This document shows positions 45,201 through 55,594 of a stretch of DNA of 64,000 bases, piece by piece. Below the pieces are notes generated by a model. It saw only the letters and a program-made list of their open reading frames with translations. It was not told the DNA's origin and did no database searches. The stretch is from Rapana venosa. Its lineage: Eukaryota; Mollusca; Gastropoda; Neogastropoda; Muricidae. Within the stretch, counting starts at the first letter, position 1. Each line of letters opens with the position of its first letter. The stretch lies in contig CM054156.1 in NCBI GenBank assembly GCA_028751875.1, positions 56,002,561 to 56,066,560 on the forward strand. Direction: 5' to 3'. A program made the position numbers and the translations under genes.

Positions 45201-46510
45201 ACATCAGTACACCTGTATTACATTGTAATACACTTTAATTCACTGTAATACACTTTAATACATTGCAATACACTGTAATACATTGTAATACACTGTAATA
45301 CACTATAATACACTGTAATACACTGTAATACAATGCACTGTACCACAGTACACTACACTGCAATGCACTGTAATATACTGTAATACATTGTAATACACAA
45401 CAATACATTGTAATACACTACAATACACTGTATTACACTGTGATACACTGTAATACACTGTAATACACTGTAATGCACTGTAATACAATGCACCGTACCA
45501 CAGTAAACTACACTGCAATGCAATGTAATATACTTTAATACATTGTAATACACAACAATACATTGTAATACACTACAGATACCACTGTATTACATTGTGA
45601 TACACTGTAATACACTGTAATAACATAGTAAACACTTAATACACTGTAACCTCAGTAATACACGTAGTACAATATATTGCTACTAGTAATACACAATAAT
45701 ACATGCCTGGTACCACAGTATTACACTAACTACACTGCAAGACACTGAACACAATGTAATAACACTGCAATATACGTAAAACACTGCAATAACACTGTAA
45801 GACATTGTAATACACTGTAATACACTATAATACATTGTAAGACACTGCAATACATTGTATAACATGATTAACAATTTTAATACCCTGTAAAGACACTATA
45901 ATACTTATTCTAATACATTGTAATACATGTAATACATTGCGATACAACGCAATACACCTGTATACACTTTAATACACACAGTAATACATTGGCCATAACA
46001 ATGTAATACACTAGTAAATACAACTGTAATACACTGTAAAACACTGTAATCCCATGCATCAGGGTTTTTACCACAGTACACTACACGCAATGCACTGTAA
46101 TACATTGTAATACGTTTGTAATACACAGCAAATACATTGTAATACACCTACAATCACTGTAATGCACTTTAATACAATGTAAAACACTGCATACACAGTA
46201 ATACACTGCAATACACTGTAATATCACTGTAATACACTGTAAATAACACTGTAATACCTGTAATACACTGTAATCACACTGTAATACAATGCACTGTACC
46301 ACAGTACACTACACGCACCTGCACAGTAATCCACTGTAATACTTTGTAATACACGAAATACATTGCATAGCACACAATACACTGTAATTACACAGTTAAT
46401 ACCACGGTAATACATTAAAACACTGGCAATAACACGTAATACACTGTAATACACAGTACTCACTGTAATACACTGTAATACACTGTAATACATTGTAATA
46501 CATTGTAATA
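39263..46510 (+). repeat. 10-bp satellite TGTAATACAC, forward array 1
   Basis: About 7.2 kb of TGTAATACAC units with single-base variants (TGCAATACAC, TGTAATACAT, TGTAATTCAC). A marker block, CAATGCACTGTACCACAGTA then CACTACACTGCAATGCACTG, recurs at irregular spacing (near 39,770, 40,003, 41,205, 41,270, 41,940, 42,590, 43,458, 44,615, 44,805, 45,332, 46,287). Most of the array stays in 10-base register, but stretches such as 40,480-40,900 and 41,380-42,000 do not. No gene. Confidence 0.95.
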
Positions 46511-46745
46511 AACATAAATAAATAATTTGTCTGAATTGTCTGCCTGATTGTCATTGTTACGAGTATAGTCAATACATAAGTGTGTGTGTTTGTGTGTGGG
46601 TGTGTGTGTGGGTGGGTGCGTGGGTGTGTGTAATAAGTCTGTGTTCTAGTCAACTGCTTAAACATTGAATTCATATCATTAGGGGTGTAGGTGTGGGTGT
46701 AGCGTGGCGTTTCGCACACACACGTACGTGCGTGTGTATGCACCA
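46511..46745. other. Satellite right flank, GT-rich, weakly duplicated
   Basis: AATAATTTGTCTGAATTGTC to about 46,560 is identical to 62,850-62,890. After that the match to 62,890-63,055 continues with many differences (AATAAGTCTGTG, AAACATTGAATT, TTTCGCACACACACGT). It contains a GT microsatellite at 46,580-46,630 and a near-palindromic CACACACGTACGTGCGTGTG at 46,717-46,736. Confidence 0.7.
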
Positions 46746-47485
46746 GGGGAGCCGCCACAGCGGTCTAAAGAGGAAGCGTTCTATGTCAGGATGGGGGGAC
46801 CAGATGGCTAACTGTATTCCTGCTTACAAGCGAAGTGCCCCTTGGTGTGAGATTGTGTTTCTGTGTTGTCCTATCCTCCGCCCAAACACAGTCATTGATG
46901 TAACCAGTTCCTTAATTTAAAACAACTGAAGATGGTGGGGCTTGCTCACCGCGAATGTGATGGCCATTTACAATGACACACAGCAGATGACATTGATCTC
47001 ATCCTATTACTGTTTGCGACTTTGTTTTTCTTTCATTTTATTGTTTTCCGGTTAATTTTGTTGTTGTTGTTTTAGTTTGTTTTTTTCTCTTAGTCTCCGT
47101 CTCACATAAGTAAACAATAACAAAAAATAAAAAAGTGGTAACTCCAATGATGGGACCCCACAACCCTTCTACTAATGAACCAACGCCTGTGCAAGGAACA
47201 ATACAGTTCACCAAAGACTCCGCCAGATACCTTTTGAGGCTATACATGGTAACTTGCCTTTATGGCGATTTGTATTATATTTGAAAGGTAACTGTGGGCA
47301 ATACCAGCCTAGAAATTATTACCTGCAACAATAAAAGAATTTGAAAAAAACAACAACAAAAGATAGTGTCCCCAACAGATTTTAAACTCTACATTTGCCA
47401 AGTGAACAGGTAGGAGAACATTCATTCAGGTCTATTCAAGTGGAGGCAAACTCCTGAAATCCATGTGTAACCATCCACTGCACAA
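46746..47485. other. Unassigned sequence
   Basis: No gene recognised. Higher-complexity sequence with AATAAAAGAATTTG near 47,330 followed by an A/C-rich stretch, which may be the 3' end of an unidentified element. Confidence 0.45.
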
Positions 47486-47488
47486 TAC

Positions 47489-49700
47489 ATGTGGCAAGGA
47501 AACGTGTGCCAGGAGTGGGTGGAGAAAGGAGTTGTCGAAACCTTAAAACTAATAGTAACCGAGCTGGCAGCACAAAGTGGTCACCGCAGCAACTGCGACT
47601 ACGCTCTTTATTCCGCAGCGTCATCGGACCGTTACGCTCTACTGGCCATACATGCGGACAGTCGCGCACTACTTAAAAAAACTGGCCAGAGGAGTGACAA
47701 CCCTTGACGACGCAACTGTGTCAGCCAGCCCAGACAACAGGCAGTGATACCACCATCTCCTCCTTCGCTCTTCACTTGCCACCCACCGTTTCCACTTCAC
47801 CCCACCCCCAATACCCCTGCACACCCCCAAGTCTTCTCTCCCTGATTTCCGATGCAACACCTCTTACCCCTACAGCGATTGACCATCACCTCCCCCCCTC
47901 CCCTCCAACCTCACAGCTATTCCCCAACCACCCCCTTCAACCAGTTTGCCTTTCCACAGAGGAAGAAAACGTAACCCGCACTCTCCCCTGCCACCCCCAT
48001 CTTCATCACAGACCAAGGTACTACTCAGCCTCTCCTACATCCTCCCCCCTCCCCCTCTGTTTTCCCCCCCATGTGATCATCAATCACACCCCCCTCCCCA
48101 CTCCCATCTCCAACCAACCCCTCATACTCCCCAAACCCTCCCTAACAAACAAAGACACCACAATGCCACACATGCAAGAAACCACACACTCTTCTTCAAC
48201 TGACAAACGTAAGCAACGATACAATGCTCCACAAACAACTCCTTGCAGCCAATCTCACTATCTCTAACAGCATAAAGAATTCAACACAATTCAAACTCAA
48301 CACACAAATATCACAAATATCCCAACAGAACAAACTAATCCAAAACCAAACCATCTCTACTAATGAATAAGAACAAAAAACTCCAAGACCATAAAGATAA
48401 AGGAAAGAGCACATCACAACAAACAACCGAACTCCAACACAGTGCCAAAAAAAAACCCAGTCACACAATTGAAAGAAATCTGCTAAAAACTACCAGTCAT
48501 ATCAAAGACAGACAAACACAACATCAACAATACAACCAGAAAAAAGATACAAACACTCACACTACCAGACACACACATCACGTCAGCAGTCAGACTGACA
48601 TCGACATCTGACCCACTCACAAACAACCACCGAAAACATACCAATGGAATACAATATCAACCCATCCAACAGATACGCTCTTTTGACCGACAAAACCAAT
48701 GACTGACCCTTCACACACTCTGTACACCACATAACCAAACAAACGAGAACAATTCACCAACTTCCACACAAACACACAAGCAAACAGCCTCTCCTCACAA
48801 ACACATTGCTATCAATACACATCCACACTCCTTTCGTCATCACCAAACACACACAAAACTCCATTTCCCATTCACAAATCCCACTGGGATAGCACCCCCC
48901 CTTTACCAGTCCCCTAAAGTCCTCCACAAAAATCATCCCAGACAAGTGTGACACCCTGTTGATAGGTGACTCAGCGCTGAAGGGTGTGGACAGAAAAGAG
49001 GTCAGTTTGGCGCCGGCTAGTCTGCAACCTATCTGTACCAGGCCTGGCAGTAAAACACCTGTTCAGAGGCTGGCAACAAGCTGTCCCTCTCCACACATTC
49101 ATCGCGTCACCTTTCACGTGGGGCATCAACAGCTGTAAAGCAGGGCCTGTGACAATAGCAAGTGACAAACTGATCCAACCGCTAACAAAAGTCTCTCCCA
49201 GCACTCTACAGGCTCCTCCATCTCCCTCCCTTCGGAACGACATTCACCTTACGTGACATTGGCTTCAAAGTTGACGGCTTCAACTTAGGGAATCGCAGGC
49301 AAGAGGGGGTTGTGTTTTATTGACAACACACCCTCCTTCATGCACCAGGGCGGAGCACCTAAAAAAGTCTCTGACCCAGAAGCTTACATCCCACCCCCAG
49401 GGTAACAAAACGCTTGCCCTCAACATTCGTTTCCCCGGAAACCCTCAAACCATGCGCCAATCATGGAAGCCCGAGACTAACCAGACTAACACCACTACAC
49501 ACAGTCACTACTCCCAGGCAGCGACAGGTGTGAGACAGACACAACCGCCGCCTACAACCAAAGGACGACACCCCCACCCCACCTTGTGACCAACGACATA
49601 CAACACTATTCCCTGACACACACTTTCCCCCCTCCCAGCCAGGAAACCCCAATGTTCAGAATCGCCCAGTGTGTTAGGGAGACATCAGACACTCCCTCTC
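47489..49700 (+). mobile_element. LINE ORF1 relic with SGNH-esterase-like domain
   Basis: Reading across frames, the 3' half shows an SGNH hydrolase order of motifs: LLIGDSALKGVD (48,956-48,991) with the nucleophile GDS; FHVG/GINSCKAG (about 49,112-49,144), block III with Gly and Asn, split by a frameshift at about 49,121; CFIDNTPSFM (about 49,310-49,342); and a PQGNKTLALNIRF stretch (about 49,396-49,435), where a DxxH usually precedes. This domain is known from ORF1 proteins of CR1-like and other LINEs, where it is thought to act on lipids or esters. Upstream (47,704-48,600) is a Pro/Ser/Thr-rich, low-complexity frame of 187 codons that may be the ORF1 N-terminal region. Possible leader at 47,489-47,700. 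No RT follows on the same element; composition is C-rich, unlike the AT-rich LINE at 51.3 kb, so they are probably separate elements. Broken by several frameshifts. Confidence 0.7.
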
Positions 49701-49869
49701 CCCCCAACACACAAACCACGAGTCAATGTGCTTTCCTGAAGCAACTTAGATAATTGACAAAATAAGTAGGGTGCATGTTGTCTGTGGTGCATGTGTGTTT
49801 ACATGTGGTGTGATGAAAGTGTGGTGCATGAACACTGGGTGTGTTTTATTTATCTTTATTTTATTTTAT

Positions 49870-50110
49870 TTGTTCTTTTATATCGAGGATAATGGGAAAA
49901 GCACTCGTGGTGTTTTTTTTGGGTTTTTTTCACATCCAGTTTCGATGTGTAGGCGGTTTTGTGGATTTTGCCATCTGTTCCCACCGGCACACAGTGACCT
50001 ACCTTATCGAAAGCGAAACAGGGACTTGAACATATGCACAAGATTTTCTGCGTGTTTTGGCACACTGGGGCCTTGATTTTATTAGTATCACGCTGAAGGA
50101 CTTTGGTATA
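49870..50110 (-). repeat. Dispersed repeat family A, copy 7
   Basis: TATATCGAGGATAATGGGAA (about 49,880), AAGCACTCGTGG, CACATCCAGTTTCGATGTGT, GGATTTTGCCATCTGTTCCC (about 49,962), ACCGGCACACAGTGACCTAC, AAACAGGGACTTGAACATAT and GCTGAAGGACTTTGG (about 50,091), in family A order reversed. Confidence 0.82.
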
Positions 50111-50114
50111 TGAG

Positions 50115-50310
50115 TGAATGAAAGAGTGTGTATGGTGCGCGCGCGTGCGCAGCGTGCGTGCACATTACTTCTTTCAATGTGTGTGGTGTGTGTGTGTGTG
50201 TGTGTGGTGTGTGTGTGTGTGTGTGTGTTTGGTGTACGTGGTGTGTGTACGTGTGTGTGTGTGTAGTGTGATGTGTGTGTGGTGTGTGTGTATGCCTGTC
50301 TGCCTGAAGG
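50115..50310 (+). repeat. GT/CG microsatellite
   Basis: CGCGCG then (GT)n with interruptions. Confidence 0.9.
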
Positions 50311-50484
50311 TATATTGATCACAAGATTATTATAAATGTTTCTTAAGTCCTCCCCAACAATTTCCCCTCTCCCTCTCATACTTTTCTTCACCTCTCCTAT
50401 TTTCCCTTTCTTCATTTTTTCTTCCTTTCTTTTTCCAGTAATTAATTGATGTTGATAATGTCCGTGGCGACTGTGTGGTTTATA

Positions 50485-50665
50485 AATCGTTCACCTGACG
50501 GAAGCAATTGACTTTTGTGTCTAACAGCTATTGGCAGGATTTTAAAGCAGTCTGCTGACATGAAAGAAGTGACTTTTGTGACTAGCAGCTAAATTGCTGT
50601 TGTATACAACAGTCTGCTTGATTGAAACAATTGACTGTTGTGATTAGCAGCTATATTGCTACACA
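50485..50665 (+). repeat. Tandem triplication, 61-62 bp unit
   Basis: AATTGACTTTTGTGTCTAAC (50,506), AAGTGACTTTTGTGACTAGC (50,567) and AATTGACTGTTGTGATTAGC (50,629), each followed by AGCTAxATTGCT-type sequence and, for the last two, preceded by CAGTCTGCT. Three units of 61 and 62 bases. It lies about 650 bases upstream of readable LINE endonuclease sequence. Confidence 0.82.
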
Positions 50666-51319
50666 GAGACTCTAGCATCAGAACAGTTGTTTAGAGACAA
50701 ATTTTGCTATAGATTTCCAAGAAATTCGTACTTTATTATTGTAACTACTGCTTGTGACTGTAATCTTCCTCTGTTTTAAGAGCTTTATATGAATACGTGG
50801 TATTGTGTAAGTGATAGTTATTGACTTAGAAAAAACAAAGAAAAGTTGATAGGATTTCTCATATCAAAATATTCTACACTTTAATGTACGTGTGGAATAA
50901 ACATTGATCTCCATTTAGTGTATGGTAACATATAAAAGGGACTGGATTTAGAGTTATACAGTGTTGAAATAACGATCGATTTTTTTGCAGATCCAGACCG
51001 CTTTTGAAATTGACTTTTAGTATTGTTTCTTTTTTTATTGGGTGTTCCTTCATATCATAAAAATATTCTCCTGTTTTGATTATTGAATAGAAAACCTACT
51101 AAACGGGTCGTCTATTTTTGATAGTTACTTAAACGAATAGAACAAGAAAATATATACATAAATTAGCCAATCAATCTGACATATATTATGTCTCAAATCA
51201 GTACAAGTGCCAACAAAACAACAGGGGCCTCCGATAGGCTACCTGAATAATCAACATGCAACAAAACAAAAAGATGCATTGCAACCATACTATACAACAG
51301 TGGAAACATTTCATTTGTT
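50666..51319. other. AT-rich sequence, possible LINE 5' region
   Basis: No readable protein. Its position between the triplicated unit and the endonuclease domain suggests LINE 5' untranslated or ORF1 sequence decayed beyond recognition. Confidence 0.4.
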
Positions 51320-54102
51320 TTTGTCTAGCTGAATCCCGACTTCTCCAAATGTAACAGATCACATATGAATATTCCAGGGTATCAAATCTTCCGTGAAGAT
51401 CTCACAAACCCAATCCACCGGTTACTTACATATATAAGCCTCCTCACTCATTTTGTAAAAGAATATATAACCTTGAGGATTAAGACATTGCATCCATGTG
51501 GATTGAAATTAAAATTAAAACACAAAGACCAATATTAATATAATTATAACAGAAATCCTTCAAAACCATAGACTGGCTAGAAAAATCAACTCCTTATGGA
51601 CGAGGTAATACTTTTAAACAATAAACAATTATTTTTTTCTTGGGAATTTTAACATAGACTTATTAAAACCTAAACCAAAATGGAAGCCACACCATTAGTA
51701 TGGGTTTTGGCCCTAGATCAACTAATAGCTTAGACCAACTCGGATAACAAATAACTTCTAGAACATTAATAGATCATACTCTACACTACTACCGAAAACA
51801 ACACATAACAGAAGTATGTGCGTCCCTTCAAGTGGAAGGCAGTGATCATACTCCAAGTTGCTTACTTGGTTTTTAAAAAATCGTATCAAAATACCTAAAG
51901 TTAGGCATAAAAACTAATTTTTACAGGAAATTTAAAAAACTTTTAAGAGCAGATTTCCTTTCAGACTTGACAAACCGCCATACATGACATATACCCAAAT
52001 CAAGACCCTGAATGTAGCTGCTGAATTTTGGATTAACATTTACTTCAGTAATACGACAAACACGCCCCCTTTTCTAAAAAAAAGAGTTCAAGAAAAAATC
52101 AAACCACCTTGGATAACAAAAACATAGAATCCGAAATACACCCTAAAGACTATTTTGAAAACACATGTTTCAAATGAGCAGTTCAGGGGCTACAAAGAAC
52201 AAAGTAACTTCACTAAAACGCATAAATCAAACGTGATTACATTCCAAAATGTTGTTAATAACAACTACCAGACTCTCGCCCAAGTATGGAAAGCACATCA
52301 ATACATTATGTAATAAACCTATATCAAAAAGTCAACAGACAGTTAAAGAGAATATCAGCTGATGAATTGAACAACCACTTCTCAAACATTGCCACAAAGA
52401 ATATCAAATTGACAAGCAAATGAAAATGTTCTCCATTATTTAGAACAATATATCAAATCAAAAGAAATAAAAGTCCCATTCAAACTAACCGGCCAATGAA
52501 ATCAACAGACGTTCTTGGAAGCCCTGTCTCTTCAAAAAAGTTCCAGGAACCCGTGGTTTAGACAATCTTAGATGGGAAGAATAACAGCTTTGTGGTCAAT
52601 TATAGCTGGCACACTGACATACTTGTAGAACTTGTGCATAAGAGAAAAACAACTTTCCTTCATATTTAAAAAAGGCAAAATCATACAGTCCACAAATCAA
52701 GGTGATACTGCTTGTCTTCAAATTACAGACCAATTTCAATTCTGTCTGTCTTCTAAACCCTTTGAAAACATATCCAAAAATCCGTATATTCCCTACATTG
52801 TAACCAACAATCTATAAATGAAGACAGTCAGGATTTTCGGAAAAAATATTCCTGTCACACAACGCTTACACAAATTAACAGACAGTCTCCTACACAATAA
52901 CAAATGAAAATAAAATATACAGGCCTTCTTTTTGTTGACTTTGAAAAAGCATTTTTGATGTAATCAATCATTCCTTTACTATTGCCGTAAACTTCACTGT
53001 ATAACTGAACACCAGAAACGAATAAATCTTTTGGAAAAGCATTTTGTCGAATAGGAAGCAGCTATAGCTGCAATAATCAAACACAAGAACAGTACCTATT
53101 AAACATGGAGTACCACAAGGCCATATTGGGTCTACTTCTTTTTTCAATCTATGTAAGATGACGTACCCCAATTTTCTAGAATGTAGCTGGTGAAATGTTT
53201 ACTGATGACACATCCCTCTATTGTAGTGACTCTGACCCCACAGACTTAACAATCAAACAAACTTCAACACAATATTGACATATTGGTCCCTTGGACTCAG
53301 CTAAACCAAATGTTCCCTAAATACCGAAAAACTAAGTGTATGTATGTACTAAGCAAGACAAAAGAGACAAAAGAGAAAGATAAATTCAACCACCTTTGAT
53401 AGGTAAAAGAGTAGATTTGACGAAGTTTGACTCACACAGAATTCGGGTGTAATCAGTGACAAAATCTAACTTGGACTGACCATGTGATTGGCGCTAGGAA
53501 AACGTCTTTCTTACAAGCTACTTCAGTTATCAAAAATAAAAACATTTTACCTGAATAACCACTCCACTCGCAAACCTCTTTTTTGCGGCCATATTTATTG
53601 CCTATAGTTTGACTATCTTCATCTCTTTGGACAGCTTGCAGTGCTACCAATTTTAAAATTGATTCATAGATTTATATAAAAGAGCACTGGAAACTTGTAC
53701 TAATAACTAAAATCAAGCTCCTAACCATCAACGATTATAAGGAAACAAATACCTACCTTCAAAAACAGACTTTATCTAAATAAAGCTCTATTTGTCCAAA
53801 TTGTCAATGAAAAGCCCCTCCAAAGATCACCAATAGCTACAAAATCAATGACCACAGACATAATCATCTACTAACCATTCCGAGACCAAGAAATAATCTT
53901 TACAAACAAGCTTCTTGTCCTCCAGGTAGTCAATTACGGAACAAAGCTCACAAAACGCTTAAAAGTATCAAAACAAAAATCAGTTCAAGACACAGCTAAA
54001 AAGTGAAACCATCTAATGCAGGAATGCCTTGAATTGACTAATAAGCAAAATCACCATTACTTACATATACAGCACTAATGGTATTCCTTACAACAAAAAT
54101 TC
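51320..54102 (+). mobile_element. Degraded non-LTR retrotransposon, endonuclease plus RT
   Basis: The protein would have nicked target DNA with an apurinic-type endonuclease and reverse-transcribed the element RNA. Endonuclease remnants: SESRLLQxVTDH-like and MNIPGYQIFREDL (about 51,330-51,403), LHPCGLKLK (about 51,488), LGNFNIDLL (about 51,640-51,666), where the usual GDFN aspartate reads Asn, TRIT...IDHTL (about 51,740-51,785), and SDHTPSC (about 51,841-51,862) with the catalytic His kept. RT remnants from 52,627: FVDFEKAF (52,929), VPQG (53,111), FTDDTSLY (53,201), NTEKL (53,319). Stops and frameshifts occur about every 50-150 bases, so it is inactive. Its 3' half is duplicated at 36,295-37,770. 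Clade is uncertain: CR1/Jockey group by general appearance. Confidence 0.82.
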
Positions 54103-54312
54103 ACGTATGTCTTACGAGACCTAAGAAGTCTACAGTCACACACTGTATATGTGTGGAGGGAGGGGAGGCAGGAAAGAGGGCCCACTAATTTATGCAAAGA
54201 AAGAAGAGTAATCTAGGCAAAGCAGTAATAATCTGCAATGTTGAAACAAGTTGGAAGGAGAAATTTTAAAAAAATCTTTTTATGTAAAGACCTGATAGCT
54301 TGGATAGTGTGT

Positions 54313-54314
<2 letters not shown>

Positions 54315-54349
<35 letters not shown>

Positions 54350-54357
54350 TCTCTCAC

Positions 54358-54393
<36 letters not shown>

Positions 54394-54400
54394 GACTCCA

Positions 54401-54431
<31 letters not shown>

Positions 54432-54592
54432 GCCATCTCTCTCATCATCTCTCATCGACTCTCTCCTCTCTCACTCTCCTCTCCTCTCTCATCCTCACTC
54501 TCTCTCATCTCCCTCTCTCTCCCCTAACTCTCCCTCTCTCTCCTCCTCCACTCCTCTCCCTCCTTTCCTTTCCTCTCCACTCCTCATGCCTT
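54315..54592. repeat. CT microsatellite, duplicate copy
   Basis: Same length and interruptions as 37,983-38,260. Confidence 0.92.
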
Positions 54593-55556
54593 TGGTCTTG
54601 TCTAATTCAATAGATTATCGTGATGTTTTTTTTTTTTATTGCAGTAGAGATGAGATTATTAGTACTATTATAAGCGATACTGTTATTAGTATGATATAGT
54701 TTTTAGTTTAGATAGTCCAGTGGATTATGGGCTTTTGAATTATGTATCGTATAGGGATCTACTTGTTTGGAACATTTGGTCTTTTTTTTAAAACTATTAA
54801 TTTGAATGAAGGTGTATTTCCCCTTCCCCCTGATACTACTCCTCCCCCACAACCCCAACCTTTCCAATGCTCTGTTATCATGGTTATGTTGATTGTCTCA
54901 GGTCTGATAGGGATCCATTTGTATACTTGTTGGTTCATGGTGGAGGCGATTGTTTGTTATAAATTGTAACTCTATTATGATAATCATTATTATAATCTTA
55001 TTTGCTTTTATCTTGCTATTGAGAGCTATTGTGTGAAATATGTCATATTATAAAAGCGCTATTTGAAAAAATGAATGAACGCAAAATAAAGCACACCGTT
55101 TGCTGGGTGGAGGAGGAGAGGAGGGAGTCATTGGAAGGTAATAATGGCAGTAATGACAAATGCCTAGTATTTTCTAACGTTTTATTCTTGTACCTTTTTA
55201 TTTCTAAAGTAAAACAGGAAATAATGATGTAACAGTAGGATGAAGTATTTTGTTGTCCCTGACGTTATATGATTTTCTGTTTTTAATTCTTAAAAATATT
55301 TATTCAATGTGTGTGGGACGTGAGCCCGCACGCGTCGGCGTGCATGAGTATGGAGTGAGCATGTATATGTGTATAGTGGAAATTGTATTTTCATGTATCT
55401 CCTTATACGCTTTTTCCTCTTTTTTTTACTGGTTAAAATTTAACGGTAATATGATGCAATAAAATACCTCTTAGTAAAAACAATTACAAATTTTGTTCTT
55501 AGATAGAATGGCTTGATCAAAAAAGCAAATGCATTGCTTATTCAATGTACTATCTT
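54593..55556. other. AT-rich sequence, duplicate of 38,261-39,224
   Basis: No readable protein; identical to the left copy until about 55,447, then small differences. Confidence 0.55.
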
Positions 55557-55594
55557 AAATAAAATTTTGACTTTTGACTGACTTGACTTGACTG
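55557..55594 (+). mobile_element. LINE-like 3' end with TTGAC tail, second copy
   Basis: AAATAAAATTTTGAC then TTTTGACTGACTTGACTTGA (about 55,566-55,590), an irregular version of the tail at 39,235. The satellite follows directly. Confidence 0.7.

Larger units (their letters stand above)
36295..46560 (+). repeat. Large direct duplication, left copy
   Basis: Matches 52,627-62,890 with an offset of 16,332 at its left end, drifting to 16,328 at its right end. 36,295-39,115 looks base-for-base identical where I compared it. Within the satellite, blocks identical even in irregular units (about 40,480-40,980 and 41,370-41,960) alternate with blocks where one copy is regular and the other is full of one-base indels. 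Contents: LINE RT half, CT microsatellite, LINE-like 3' end with TTGAC tail, satellite. Confidence 0.9.

Noticed and set aside
39672..46493. Many minus-strand open frames of 60-217 codons rich in Tyr, Cys, Val and Gln
   Set aside because: They are the translation of the 10-bp satellite, which lacks stops on the minus strand in every frame; no start context, domain or unique sequence.
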